Below, one piece after another: positions 45,923 through 56,251 of a DNA stretch of 64,000 bases. Position 1 is the stretch's first letter, and each line of letters starts with the position of its first letter. The DNA is from Fennellomyces sp. T-0311. Taxonomy: Eukaryota > Mucoromycota > Mucoromycetes > Mucorales > Lichtheimiaceae. A program made the position numbers and the translations under genes. The notes under the pieces were generated by a model, which saw nothing but the letters and a program-made list of their open reading frames with translations, did not search any database and was not told the origin of the DNA. Where the stretch lies: NCBI GenBank assembly GCA_025266875.1, contig JALLLT010000049.1, positions 124,001 to 188,000 on the forward strand. The letters are read 5' to 3'.

Positions 45923-46800
45923 TTATTCGTCAGAAGTTTCTCTAGCTCTTCTTGTGGCGGCATCTGCGAGCGAAGCGCGCTCAGAAGCAAGGATCTGTGC
46001 CCTCTTCGTCATGACGTACTCGCGGGCATCCTCATCGAGGTCGGCCAAACGTAGCTGCATATAGCCGCAGTCGACGAGCTCGCGCTCCAAGCGGTTTCTT
46101 TCGCGCATGAGCCGGACCTGCTCTTGCTCCAGCTCCAGGAGCTCGTCCAACTTGCGCTTCCGCGCTTGCTCTTCGGTGGCCTGAGCCTTGGCTTTCTTGC
46201 GGCCTTCCGGGCGAGGAGTGTCAGCGGCAGTGTCGCTGTCACCATCGGTGTCATCCGTCTTGTTAATGTACCGCACAAGGAACTTCTGTTGGTCAAACAG
46301 AAGGGCGTAGTAGTGCTCGTATTTGAACACACTGCCCGTGTCCTTCTGATACTTCTCCTTGGCGTCCTTGAACTAAGCAATTATTTCATAATGCTAGTAA
46401 GTACAGACATCTTCGGTGTCAGATTCTAACCCTTTTTTACCTGATCGTCCTCGGACTTGCCACTCTCGTTCCGTCTCTGGATCTGCGCAAGGCAGCCGCA
46501 GAAACGGGACACCTCTCGATGGATGGTTCCCCATCTGCTCGACAAGGAACGGTTGCCATCGCGGCGGGAAGCATCGCCACCTCTCTCGAGGAATTCGGCG
46601 TAAACTTTGCCCCAGAAGGCGGAGGAGTCTTGGTCAGTGCCGTCGATGGCATCGTTGGATGCTGCGACCCAGGACTTGCAAAGGAGCTCGTCCTCACCTA
46701 GAGTCCAGTTGAATCCACGAGTGGATCTTCTGGTAGGCATGGGTGCGGTAGTGGTAGCGTTGGTAGCGTTGGTAGCAGTGGTGTTAGGAGCGGTGGACAT
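45923..46800 (-). CDS. Harbinger Myb/SANT-like DNA-binding partner
   Basis: Two exons (46800-46441, 46372-45923; 68-bp intron) give 269 residues. After a Thr/Asn/Ala-rich leader come RRSTRGFNWTLGEDELLCKSW and SRWGTIHREVSRFCGCL, a trihelix/SANT-like domain with spaced Trp residues (about 30-120). An acidic linker and a long charged coiled coil (ARKRKLDELLELEQEQVRLM) follow. In this superfamily the second protein binds the element ends and helps bring the transposase to the nucleus. It is converging with the transposase inside the same inverted repeats. Confidence 0.9.
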
Positions 46801-47139
46801 TTTGATGAATAAAGATGAAGAAAGAACTTTATTACGGCCAAGAAAAAATGAATTATATACTCATTGCTATTACCACTGATAACGATACTGTCACTGATAC
46901 CAATAAGAAAAAATGTCACAGATACTGATAAAGAAAAGGGGAGTATACCACTGCTGATAAGAGCGTTTTGTGGGTATCAAGATTGGTCTGAGTGTGATTC
47001 TAAAATTTGGAACGCTCTCTGGCTTGACGCTATATTTGCTGCGAGCGGCCTCAAAAATCCCAAATTTAAGATTAGGATATAGGATAGAGCACACCGTTGG
47101 AAAACGATATTCTATTTCGGAGCGCTAAATTTAAGATTT

Positions 47140-47161
47140 GGCGCAACCGTTGGGGATGCTC
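47140..47161 (-). repeat. Right terminal inverted repeat of the Harbinger element
   Basis: Reads GAGCATCCCCAACGGTT then GCGCC on the minus strand from 47161, and is followed by the TCA target duplication at 47162-47164. Confidence 0.9.
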
Positions 47162-47263
47162 TCAAATTTATTTTTACTTCCAACGTAACCAGCTTCTCAT
47201 TGGCACAATGAAATATAGAAGGTACAAGATTGTCTTATGATTTGACCTGTTCCACCGGCCCTC

Positions 47264-47668
47264 TTGGCACTACGCTACTTGTAAAGAATCATTGCGGCAT
47301 CAATGACTCCGCAAGACGCCCATACGTTCACTCAGGTCGTCGGCCATGATCGTTGTCATGTCAACTACTGCCGGCCATCAATGATGCAACCAACAGATTC
47401 CTTGGCCAAGTAAAGCTGCTTCGTTCGAAAGAGGTATCGGAGATGGAGAGGACGATGAGCACTTGTTCTTTGACTGGGAAATGCTTGGTATATTTACCTG
47501 TGGAGCCAGAATAGAACCAGCATCTTTGGCACTACGCTACTTGTAAAGAATCATTGCGGCATCAATGACTCCGCAAGACGTCCTTACGTTCACTCAGGTC
47601 GTCGGCCATGATCGCTGTCATGTCAACTACTGCCGGCCACCAATGATGCAACCAACAGATTCCTTGGC
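47264..47668. repeat. 143-bp direct repeat pair around a reverse-transcriptase tail fragment
   Basis: 47264-47406 and 47526-47668 are the same 143-bp sequence with few differences (for example GACGCCCATACG versus GACGTCCTTACG). The 119 bp between them read, in one frame, GDGEDDEHLFFDWEMLG, like the E-H-L...C/D zinc-binding tail of LINE reverse transcriptases. The block looks like duplicated retroelement debris. Confidence 0.75.
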
Positions 47669-48368
47669 GACCCATCAGTACTTTTTAAGCATAAGTGTTT
47701 GTGACCATCATTTCGTATTGGCGCTTGGCCAAATTGTCCACTTCCATGTTTGCTGTTGACTCCAGTCGCGTTCAGATGCAGAAGTCATTTTCAAAAGCCA
47801 TTTTGGAAATATTGACGCTATCACCCAAAAAGTTGCTTTTTTTTCTGAAAACGCATCTTCAAAAGTAGGCCTGAGCTACTTTTGAAGAAAAAGTCATTCC
47901 GATTCAAAATGACCTCTTCACTCAAATGGCGCCCAAAAAACAGTTTTGCGCAGAATGCGTTCTGATGGTTGCCCGAACGCGCTCTCCGTTGTGTCCTCTT
48001 CGTTCGCTGCAGGATTTAATTCGTTCACACGCAAAGCTTGTACGGTGCACATGAAGGCAAGTAATTCTTCTTAAACTATAAAGGCTTAGCTTATTGACAA
48101 GGCTGATTGCAACCAGATCTGGTAGAGTACATCTGTACCACCAAGCACCCCTCGTTCAAGGCATTTTTCTCGACGAATTCTGCGATAGCAGCAGATTGAT
48201 CCCCAAAGATTTCTGCTGCTGATGCCAAAAGCCTTTTTGACGTGTTGTGTGCAGGCTTCACCAGGCTTATGAAAGAATATAAGCCCCACGTCAAAACACC
48301 GTAAGTAGTTGACCAATAGACAGTCGCAGTAGTTTGACGAAGACGTATCACTTTATAGACAGTTGAAG
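47669..48368. other. Spacer before the second nuclease-like gene
   Basis: No gene seen. A minus-strand frame at 48091-48351 has no motif. Confidence 0.35.
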
Positions 48369-50296
48369 ATGGACAAAAAGATATGGAAAAGCTTTTATGA
48401 CCTGCGCAGAAGCATCATTTCTGCGGATTTGGAGTACAGCGGAACTCCGTTTTTTGCACAGGTCCGGTTTTTCGGAAAATGTAGTGCAAAAACTGAGGGT
48501 GTGCAAAAAGCGGGGATGTGCAAAAAGCGGAGCATTGATTTGATGGGGAAGTATGCCGAAAAGGCAGAAAAACTACTAGGCGACAACGTTAATGACGACG
48601 CACCCGGCGAGATCCGTTGGCAAACGCATTGAAGAGACAACAACGTTTGCATGACCAGGATCAGATCAAAGAATCCAATAGCTCTGCCCACACTGAACAC
48701 GGAAGACCCAGTAGCTCTGCCCAGGATGACCACGAGGTGTCACACACTGCGCAAACTGATCTTAAGGAAGCCTTCAGCGACACTCTATTCAAAATGGGGT
48801 ACAAGAAGGTAGCTTTATAACTTCTGCTGGGAAGACGGTGTTGCTGATGTTATGTTTTTTCCATAGCTGACTGGTATTGAGTGGAGCGACAAGGAGCGCC
48901 GTCTTATTGATGAGCTGGATGACAACAGCCCTTTTCTGGATGTCAACTTGTCTCTGGCACCATTTGTCGTCAAAATGCTCAAGTCACCTCTGCTCCCCGA
49001 GCACATGCCTGTACTGAAGTATGTACCTAGTTACAACTATGTATACAATTTTCTTACACAAGTCTTATCTTCCTCAGGCTCTCTCTTTCGGGAATCGCCA
49101 ATATGATGAACAAATCCCAATATGCTTCAGTGCTCCCCTCGTTAGGAAGCACAAACAACCATAAGGAAAAGCTGGATGAGATTGCTACTTGTTTCTGTTC
49201 CCGTGACCTGGAGTCGGCCACACTCGATGTGTTGAGGGATTTGCGAAACCAGCTGTAGGCGTGCAAGGGCACTTTGATATATGAAACGTTTGCTCATTTT
49301 TTCTATAGGAATAAGAGTGATGATGTAGATGACCTGCTCGCCTTAATTTGTGATCTTAAGAAGCCTTTTTTGAGGAGCAAAGCAAGATCCCAGCAAGCGT
49401 ATCGCGCGCTGCGGATCATCGAATGTCTGTAAGTACGCTTGCATCTGGCGCCATAAGGTCTCGTTAACCCTGCTTTATCCCTTTAGTATGGAGCAGGCGG
49501 GTGGTGTCACCCTTGAAGAGTCCGAAGCAACGACGAGCCGTCGCGTTGCTAATATCATGGAAGAGCTTTTCCGCTGGACTGCTGTTAAACTTGTTGAGTA
49601 TGTGATCAGAAAAAAGGAGGAGCAAAGGTTTCTTACGCGCCTTTCAAACAATAGCGGTGAGCATACAAGCGATAGTACTAGGTCTATCAGACAGTACAAC
49701 GATATCGTTTACGGGATGAACTCCGGTGCTATCGTTATGGGAAGAAGAGTGGACATGCTGGTTCAAAGTGGTAAACGGGAAGTCGAGTTGAGTAGCATGG
49801 AGATCAAAAAGCCCATCACTCCTCCATCTCTTATCGTCGATCAGCAATGCAAAAATCTGCGTACAAACGGTGCCATCCTTAGTCAACTGCAAAGGATCGG
49901 GTTGAATAGACAATTCGACCGTGTCGTCGCTATGGATTGGGTAGGGACAGTTGGATACCTGTATTTGCTGGTAGACATCAATAATGTTTATTTCGCATAT
50001 CAAATTGGCGTCTTGATATTGCCGAAATCGTGTGCCGAACTCCGTAACTTTGACAAAACGTTGAAATTACTGTTTGCTTACCAGGTAAAAGACTTTAGGT
50101 GAAGCAACAAGATGAAAGCCACCGACAATTATGATTTTTTGTATAGAATGCCATCCTGCGTCTGGCCGTTGATGCCCAAGCTGCGGTTGAGACTCGACAA
50201 AACCTGGATCAAGTATGTGAAGTTATCGACATCACAGGTGAAACCGATCCTTTATCTAGCCACAACATCTTTATCACACCCCATACCCATAAATAA
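48369..50296 (+). CDS. PD-(D/E)XK-nuclease-like protein, multi-exon, possible frame break near its start
   Basis: Exons 48867-49018, 49078-49254, 49309-49428, 49487-50084 and 50147-50296 join in frame and follow a 5' part ending at 48808 (FKMGYKK). The 5' part contains two frames: MDKKIWKSFYDLRRSI... ends at a TGA near 48630, while ALKRQQRLHDQDQIK... is the frame that continues. A one-base shift around 48590-48625 would join them, so either the true start is internal or there is a lesion. The central exon has RRVDMLVQSG followed by VELSSMEIKKP, the Asp and Glu-x-Lys of a PD-(D/E)XK core, then DQQCKNLRTNGAILSQLQ and VVAMDWVGTVGYLYLLVD. The protein ends HNIFITPHTHK. Unnamed, fungal-lineage family; activity inferred only. 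A decayed copy follows at 51841. Confidence 0.65.
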
Positions 50297-51840
50297 AGAA
50301 CCACCACTATAAATATTCTGATCGGATCGCATGAAATCAAAGTGTCAGTAATCTGCAGTGCACCTCCGTCTTGAATAGACAGCCGAGATAAATTCGGTTT
50401 GCGCAAAGAAAGTTCTAACCTGACTGCATTTTTTTGGGCATAGCCTGTGACGCACTGGCATAACATTCCAATAAATTAATTGCAGTAACCAACATCACCA
50501 TTCCTTTTTGGTTGAATACGTACAAACAGAATCATAGTTCGAGAGACTGATAATAACAGTGCGGATGCTTGTATGTATGCATTGTTTGTAACCCCTTTCA
50601 AATGCTCTACTTCTTTACATATTGTCATGAATATTAGTATTCCCATAGCATTATTGGGCCTGACTAATGATTACAACGCCATTTTATCAATCAAATTTAA
50701 ATAGGAATGTCCTTTCGTGTAGCATATTAGACTCTACGTACGGGGATCAGCATCTAATAAACTGTTCAAGTGACACGTCGAGTTGCCTCAACATTCCCAG
50801 GTTACTGCTGCTGAAGAAGACTTTTGTTTACCGGTATTCCTACTCCACTGTATCCAGACAGTTACATCCTTTTATTTATTCTGTATATGGGTTTACCCAA
50901 TCCAACTAAGTTATGTAGCACAACGGTACATGTGTAAATACTTGTAAAGAACAAACAAATAGCCGATCCTGCTTCATGATGTCTGGTAAGTTCACTTACG
51001 CAGAGCGTCAACGACAATACTAGCTATTTGGTCAAAGTTTACGTTCTAGAATTAATTACTGAATAAATCAAGGTTCATTAGGCACAGAAAATTAAAAGTA
51101 ATTGCTCTTGAAGAAGGCGACTGAGCAGATCTCTTGGAGGAATGATTGGAAAAGCCGCATACACAAGGTACAAGGCGTGCATCAAGCTCATACCCAGCCG
51201 CAACGCAGCAAAGCAATCCCTAATATTTCTTGTGGTAAATATTGTGGCTATATACTTATCGGATCGAGGTTACTCCATGTTCTTACAGTCCAGCTTATAT
51301 TTATGGTATGTCGGATTGCAACTTCCCTCGGTATCTAACATGGATAGAGTAGTAACGAAGCTATGTCGATCCAAAAAGCTACAAAGAAAATGTGCAACGA
51401 CTAATGGAGGGGGTTGACAACGACCACTCCTCTCCACAAACAGTATTACAAAGTTTGAAAAGAGCTGAACCGACTAAAAAGCCTAGTTGGTAGGCTATCA
51501 TATCCTCGAAAGGTTTTCCTTTGCCCTTAAGGACATCCACGTCAGTAACCATACAGCTACCGATTGCTCCATCTGCTCTTATGCGCAACCTTGACCCGGT
51601 TTTACCGATCAGGTAAGGCAACTCTGGTAACTTGGTCTCAGATCTTCGATCTCTTCGACAATGTTACAAAGTCATATGAACTCGGTGATAACACGGATCA
51701 TTGGGGCTATTGCACAAAGCATCCGTCTTCTCCATCCCAAATCATTCTCAGTATAAATAAAGAGTAGTTTTCACCATAAAGCACAAGTATATTTTGTACT
51801 CGTCATTCTAAGCCTTTTCTCGTTAAGCAATATCACAAGG
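50297..51840. other. Gene-poor spacer
   Basis: No supported gene. A 91-codon ATG frame at 51142-51417 has one hydrophobic segment (SLIFLVVNIVAIYLSD) but no context. Part may be 5' debris of the pseudogene that follows. Confidence 0.35.
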
Positions 51841-52345
51841 ATGGCCGGCCTCAACCGGGATGATGAATTTGAATATCGCACTGCCAAGCATAACTCCATC
51901 GGCCCTTCAGCCCACAAAGACAACTAGACCTAATTTTATACTCGGTTGCTTTCTCTAAAGATCACTTCTGACTGGTGAAACGGTATACGTGCTAACATCT
52001 ATCATACCGCCGAAGGGTTCCCCGACCAGCAATACAAAAACTTGCGTACCAATAGTGCAATCCTGAGCCAACTTTAGATGGCCAGTGGCAAGGGGCATTC
52101 CGAGTGCATCATGGCTATGGATTGGGTACCTGTATCTTTTGGCGGACGTCAATAGGGCTTCTTGTGGAGAAAACAGAGGGATTACCGGAAATTTCCGCCT
52201 TGTCTGCATAACAACGCTTGAGATGTGACAAGACCAACCTAGGGAATTCACAGGTTGCGGTCGACGGAAACTGGATGTCATACCGAGATTAAAGATGAAT
52301 CGGATATTCGATATTGCCATGCACCTCAACGCCAAGAATCGTAAT
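51841..52345 (+). pseudogene. Decayed copy of the 48.4-50.3 kb nuclease-like gene
   Basis: About 52010-52160 clearly matches the intact gene. It reads FPDQQYKNLRTNSAILSQL where the gene has IVDQQCKNLRTNGAILSQL, followed by a TAG, then MAMDWV and, in another frame, YLYLLADVN. Deletions and stops prevent translation, and the Glu-x-Lys part is not recognisable. The limits are approximate. It shows that this gene family duplicates and dies locally. Confidence 0.65.
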
Positions 52346-52479
52346 AGGTTTTCTCATTTCGTACCATTGTAAATAAAGTGTCGATCCGGCTGTCATATCT
52401 CAGCAAAGCATTTTTCATTTCCGGCCCTGTTGTCAACAACGTCCGACGATTACTTCATTCGTTACAAAAGGAAGAGTTG

Positions 52480-54444
52480 ATGGTTAATGGTGCTGAGGTG
52501 CTCCAATCCACAAGCGATGATGCATCAGACACTCGCACAGCTTGTTTCCGATGCCGTGGAGTCAGGTACTTTTTAATCCAGGCTTTTCGAAATGATGGAA
52601 AATTAACAGTGACATTTAGACATAGTTGCGATCGCAAACGACCGACTTGCTCGAGGTGCAAGGTGAAGGGTTTTCATTGCTCATATCCAGAACACGCGCC
52701 CACACTCAAGCAGCTGCAAGAGCTCACGACGGCACTGAGCAAGCGAGTAGATTACTTTCAAAACCTTCTAAAGCGCTCCAACCATCAAGAGCAACTTGCC
52801 GAACAACTTACACACCAAAACAGCATCTTCCCGTGCCAAAAATGTTACCAGTCCCTGCAGCCATGTGACATGGCGTTGCCTAGATGCCAGCGTTGCCAGC
52901 ACAACGGGGTGGATTGTCAATATGTGCATCAGGAGAAACCTAAAATCTACCACATTGCGACTGCAGTGGGCAAGATGAATGCCATGATGGACAAGTATGA
53001 ACAGGCGTTTCGCAAAGAAGAAAGGAAGCAGCAAAGCAAGACAATCTGGACGGTGATGTCGACGAAGGAAGGTGTCACAGGGATTGCGCATGTATCGTCG
53101 TACAACGATTTCATGAAACTGATCGACCACTTTGCGCAAGTCAACGATTCAGCAAGCGATTCCAGGCCCAAACAGCACAAGATGGACAAGTGCCCATTTG
53201 CGGTATGGGACGCGTGGTCTCACCCCAAGCGAGCCAACTTGCCCCGAGAATATCCGATCGATATCACAGAGGATCTTACCAATGACCTGTTGGATCTCTA
53301 CTGCCGTACACCCTGCTGCTCGGCGATCCGGTTGGCTATCATTGATACGGAGGAATTCATGGCCCGAAGACTGAGTAGCCAGCCACCATCCAGAGTTCTG
53401 GTCTATGCCATATGCGCCATGACCGCACGGAACGCGTTCCAGGTCCATGTCTGGAACAAGCGACTGTCGCCGCAGTACAACATGGGCAAAGCCCTCTCAA
53501 TGGCCTACTGCCTTGCCGCTCGGGAACTTTTGGCCGACTGTTTTGACGAACCATCTCTGGACACTTGTCGCGCTGCTATATTGCTGTCTTATTGCAGCTA
53601 CCAGAACGGGTATGCGGGCCTCATTTATTACTATGAATGGATCGCCGTGTCCATGGCTCACGATCTGGGCCTGTACGAAAATAAACCACGGACACCATAC
53701 GATGAAGTGCTGGCGTGGTCACTCTACTACTTCCATGCGATCAGCCAGACCCTGCGGGGCGGGTCCGCATCAGGTTGGAATCCTCCCTCGCCTGCGCCGC
53801 AACCACCGACCAAGGCGCACAAGGATTATTATGTGCTGAGCACATGGGTCTACAAGATCCAGCTGCAGCTACTGGTGGAAGCGGCCATGGCATGCATCTT
53901 GTCGGCACAGCAGCGCTTGAGCGCGGAGCAGCTCGCCCTGCTTCTGCGGCCCATCCAGAGGCAGTTGGACGGATTCTACGAGAAGTTGCCACCGGAATGG
54001 AAAATGGATTGTTCCCAGACAACAAAAAATAGCAGCAGTGGGCGTTACACAACGAACGTTGACGTGGTGGCCAGGGCATGCATTCGCGAGGTGCAAGTTC
54101 AGTATTATATCAGCAGAATCCTGCTCCACTTTCCGCTGGTCAACACAGATCGGTCAAGCCTCGAGATATGCATGCATGCAGCGTACACGATCACATGTGC
54201 GATCGAGGCCTCGGCAAATAATTGCAATAGTCCAATTATTGGTCTCGTCTTTGCCAATGCGGTGTATCTCCACTGTCTACGCTACACAAACAGTCAATTT
54301 GCTCTACGGTGTCTGAAACGCTCGGTGGACATTTCGAAATCGACAACGGTGTATGCGTACGATTTTGAAATGGCCAAGACGCTGGTGGGGCATTTGGAGA
54401 TGATTGTCGCTCAGGCGTGCAACGGACTCAACCACAGCGAATAA
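52480..54444 (+). CDS. Transcription factor with two tandem Zn2Cys6 clusters and fungal-TF domain
   Basis: Two exons (52480-52565, 52620-54444) give 636 residues. The first zinc cluster is made by splicing: CFRCRGVRHSCDRKRPTC then SRCKVKGFHC, with the family's C-x2-C-x6-C-x6-C-x2-C-x6-C spacing. The second (about residues 95-125) is CQKCYQSLQPC then DMALPRCQRCQHNGVDC, also canonical. A Gln-rich coiled region lies between. From about residue 240 on is a fungal-specific transcription-factor domain (DLYCRTPCCSAIRLAIID, ISIARELLADC-like helices, SYCSYQNGYAGLIYYYEWIAVSMAHDLGLY). Targets unknown. The 54-bp intron is a multiple of three with no stop; if retained it would insert 18 residues inside the first zinc cluster. 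The start is the first ATG in frame; open codons extend upstream without ATG. Confidence 0.9.
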   Translation: MVNGAEVLQSTSDDASDTRTACFRCRGVRYFLIQAFRNDGKLTVTFRHSCDRKRPTCSRCKVKGFHCSYPEHAPTLKQLQELTTALSKRVDYFQNLLKRSNHQEQLAEQLTHQNSIFPCQKCYQSLQPCDMALPRCQRCQHNGVDCQYVHQEKPKIYHIATAVGKMNAMMDKYEQAFRKEERKQQSKTIWTVMSTKEGVTGIAHVSSYNDFMKLIDHFAQVNDSASDSRPKQHKMDKCPFAVWDAWSHPKRANLPREYPIDITEDLTNDLLDLYCRTPCCSAIRLAIIDTEEFMARRLSSQPPSRVLVYAICAMTARNAFQVHVWNKRLSPQYNMGKALSMAYCLAARELLADCFDEPSLDTCRAAILLSYCSYQNGYAGLIYYYEWIAVSMAHDLGLYENKPRTPYDEVLAWSLYYFHAISQTLRGGSASGWNPPSPAPQPPTKAHKDYYVLSTWVYKIQLQLLVEAAMACILSAQQRLSAEQLALLLRPIQRQLDGFYEKLPPEWKMDCSQTTKNSSSGRYTTNVDVVARACIREVQVQYYISRILLHFPLVNTDRSSLEICMHAAYTITCAIEASANNCNSPIIGLVFANAVYLHCLRYTNSQFALRCLKRSVDISKSTTVYAYDFEMAKTLVGHLEMIVAQACNGLNHSE

Positions 54445-54682
54445 TTGCTATCGAACCCGAAGAGCCGGCTTGAGAAGGGTCCAGACTAGGCAGCCAGTTG
54501 CCAGGAGACGAAGCGGTGGTCCAGACTACCAGCGAAATCCTTTTTGGGTTTAGACTGCTCCCAAAAATCGATCTGTATTCCAAAAGGGCTTGCTTTTTCT
54601 GGATGCTGAACGCCTGGACTCCATCATACTTTTTCTCTCTTTCTCTGCTTCCTTTTCCCCTTCTCTCCCTCTTTTCGACACC

Positions 54683-55861
54683 ATGAAGAAGCCGTACTCG
54701 GTATGCGATTTGCCTCTGGAACCGCTGCTGAGAATCGCCTCGTACCTGAGCTTCTCGGATCTGTGGTATTTCGGCACAACATCGCGCTCTTGCCAGAAGC
54801 TGGCGCATCAGCTCGTCTGGCACAAGTATCATATCGACCTCGCACGTCAGCGCATCAACTCATTCAATCATATGATTCACGCCAGCGTTGCCTATGTGTG
54901 TCGCTACGGCTACGACGAAACCAGCATCAACCATCCGGCCTTCCAGTCAGTCGCCAACCGGCTTGCTGTCGAGATCTATGACCGCACGCCGCAGACCAAC
55001 TGGGCACCATGTCTCGATTTCCTGCTCGACAAGGCGCTCGGGATTATGCTCGATCACGTACTTTACGACCCATCACTCGACCCGTTGCCGCAGCATTCAA
55101 ACAGCTCAGCAAGCGACCTGCCTACGGTGCTCAGCCAAGGCAAAAAGCAGAAATACGCCTCGACACGAATGGGCCGTCTCATGACGACGCTCCTTGTCAC
55201 ACTCTATCCAACGCTTACAGCAATGTTTGATGCAGATCCTGCCAGTGCAATCCATCACCGGCTGTTGATCGCCCACATTTCTCGGCACATTGACATTCTC
55301 ACACGCCGATACCACAACCAGCATCGGCGGCGAGTGCTGGCAGGTACTGGCTCGCTTCCAGTTGCCAGAACAGAATCTGTGCGCCATGGATTCAGGGTCT
55401 TGGTGCAGTTCATCGGCAATCTATGTCAGACAGAGTTAATGACCGCAGCTGACCTGCACATTCTTACTCGACAACGGATTACAGCCTTCTTCATCTCTCA
55501 CCAAGCACTCTCCCCTCCATCATCATCATCATCATTATCATCATCCCCATCGACCGACAAGAAAAAGACCAGTGGAAGCAGCAGTACAGTTGTTGCGTCC
55601 GACTTATGGCAAATATGGATGGACGAAATTGAATTCGAGACCGCGGTTCTCCTTGATCTATTACGTGCTGTCGTCTGCCGTCAGCACACGCGATTCGACT
55701 CTGGAAAGGAGCTCAACATGTTTGCAACGATGCTGAGCGAGACAGTGTCGACGCTGGTCTCGTGCAAGTCCTCCTTTCCATCCATATCATCACCATCAGC
55801 AACCGAAGCATCTCCACCATCAACCACTGCAGTAGCACCGGCTGTATCACCCTCCCGGTGA
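54683..55861 (+). CDS. F-box-like protein
   Basis: A single exon of 392 residues beginning MKKPYSVCDLPLEPLLRIAS. Residues about 7-50 (LPLEPLLRIASYLSFSDLWYFGTTSRSC then LVWHKYH) match the F-box helix-turn-helix: L-P...I..YL...DL...... S..C..L......W. F-box proteins link substrates to SCF ubiquitin ligases through Skp1. The rest is helical without WD or LR repeats, so the substrate side is unknown. A Ser-rich stretch encoded by CATCAT-type repeats (near 55515) and a Pro/Ser tail are probably disordered. The gene follows the Zn2Cys6 gene on the same strand, 238 bp on. Confidence 0.7.
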   Translation: MKKPYSVCDLPLEPLLRIASYLSFSDLWYFGTTSRSCQKLAHQLVWHKYHIDLARQRINSFNHMIHASVAYVCRYGYDETSINHPAFQSVANRLAVEIYDRTPQTNWAPCLDFLLDKALGIMLDHVLYDPSLDPLPQHSNSSASDLPTVLSQGKKQKYASTRMGRLMTTLLVTLYPTLTAMFDADPASAIHHRLLIAHISRHIDILTRRYHNQHRRRVLAGTGSLPVARTESVRHGFRVLVQFIGNLCQTELMTAADLHILTRQRITAFFISHQALSPPSSSSSLSSSPSTDKKKTSGSSSTVVASDLWQIWMDEIEFETAVLLDLLRAVVCRQHTRFDSGKELNMFATMLSETVSTLVSCKSSFPSISSPSATEASPPSTTAVAPAVSPSR

Positions 55862-56251
55862 GCCTTTTTTCTAAAAAAAACATGTACATTACCCCCTTCC
55901 TTGCTCTCCACATCACCCATTCTTTTTTGTATATCCGTTTTAATTTAGCACACTCATTCGAGACATCTTTGATAAGCTGGCCTTGGTCTTTGATTATCTT
56001 TTTTTTTCAAGTACATAAACCTTTCGCCCTCCATTTGTTGTAATGAAAAAAAGTACGCTTTTCTGTAACAATTTGATGGCAGCACATGATGTGTGGCCAG
56101 ACATGGTTATTGCTGCACCCCCCGAAAATGAAGTGAAGCCCGTGGGTTCCTTATTGTGGATCACAAGCATTATGTCACACAAAGTTTCGAAAGATAAAAA
56201 AGAATCTGCAGCTGCGCCTCGAACCTGCTCTTTTTCTTACATGCTCCGGAA
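55862..56251. other. 3' flank and promoter spacer
   Basis: T-rich DNA between the F-box-like gene and the macro-domain gene. No supported gene. Confidence 0.5.

Larger units (their letters stand above)
44366..47161. mobile_element. Complete PIF/Harbinger transposon, 2796 bp
   Basis: Terminal inverted repeats GAGCATCCCCAACGGTT at 44366 and, inverted, ending 47161, are flanked by TCA on both sides (44363-44365 and 47162-47164), a 3-bp target duplication. A second inverted pair GTTTTCCAACGGT lies inside (44443-44455 and 47093-47105). It holds a DDE transposase on the plus strand and a Myb/SANT-like protein on the minus strand, in convergent order with 20 bp between stops. This two-gene plan is diagnostic of PIF/Harbinger. 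Both frames are uninterrupted, so it may still be active. It inserted about 190 bp after copy C. Confidence 0.93.
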
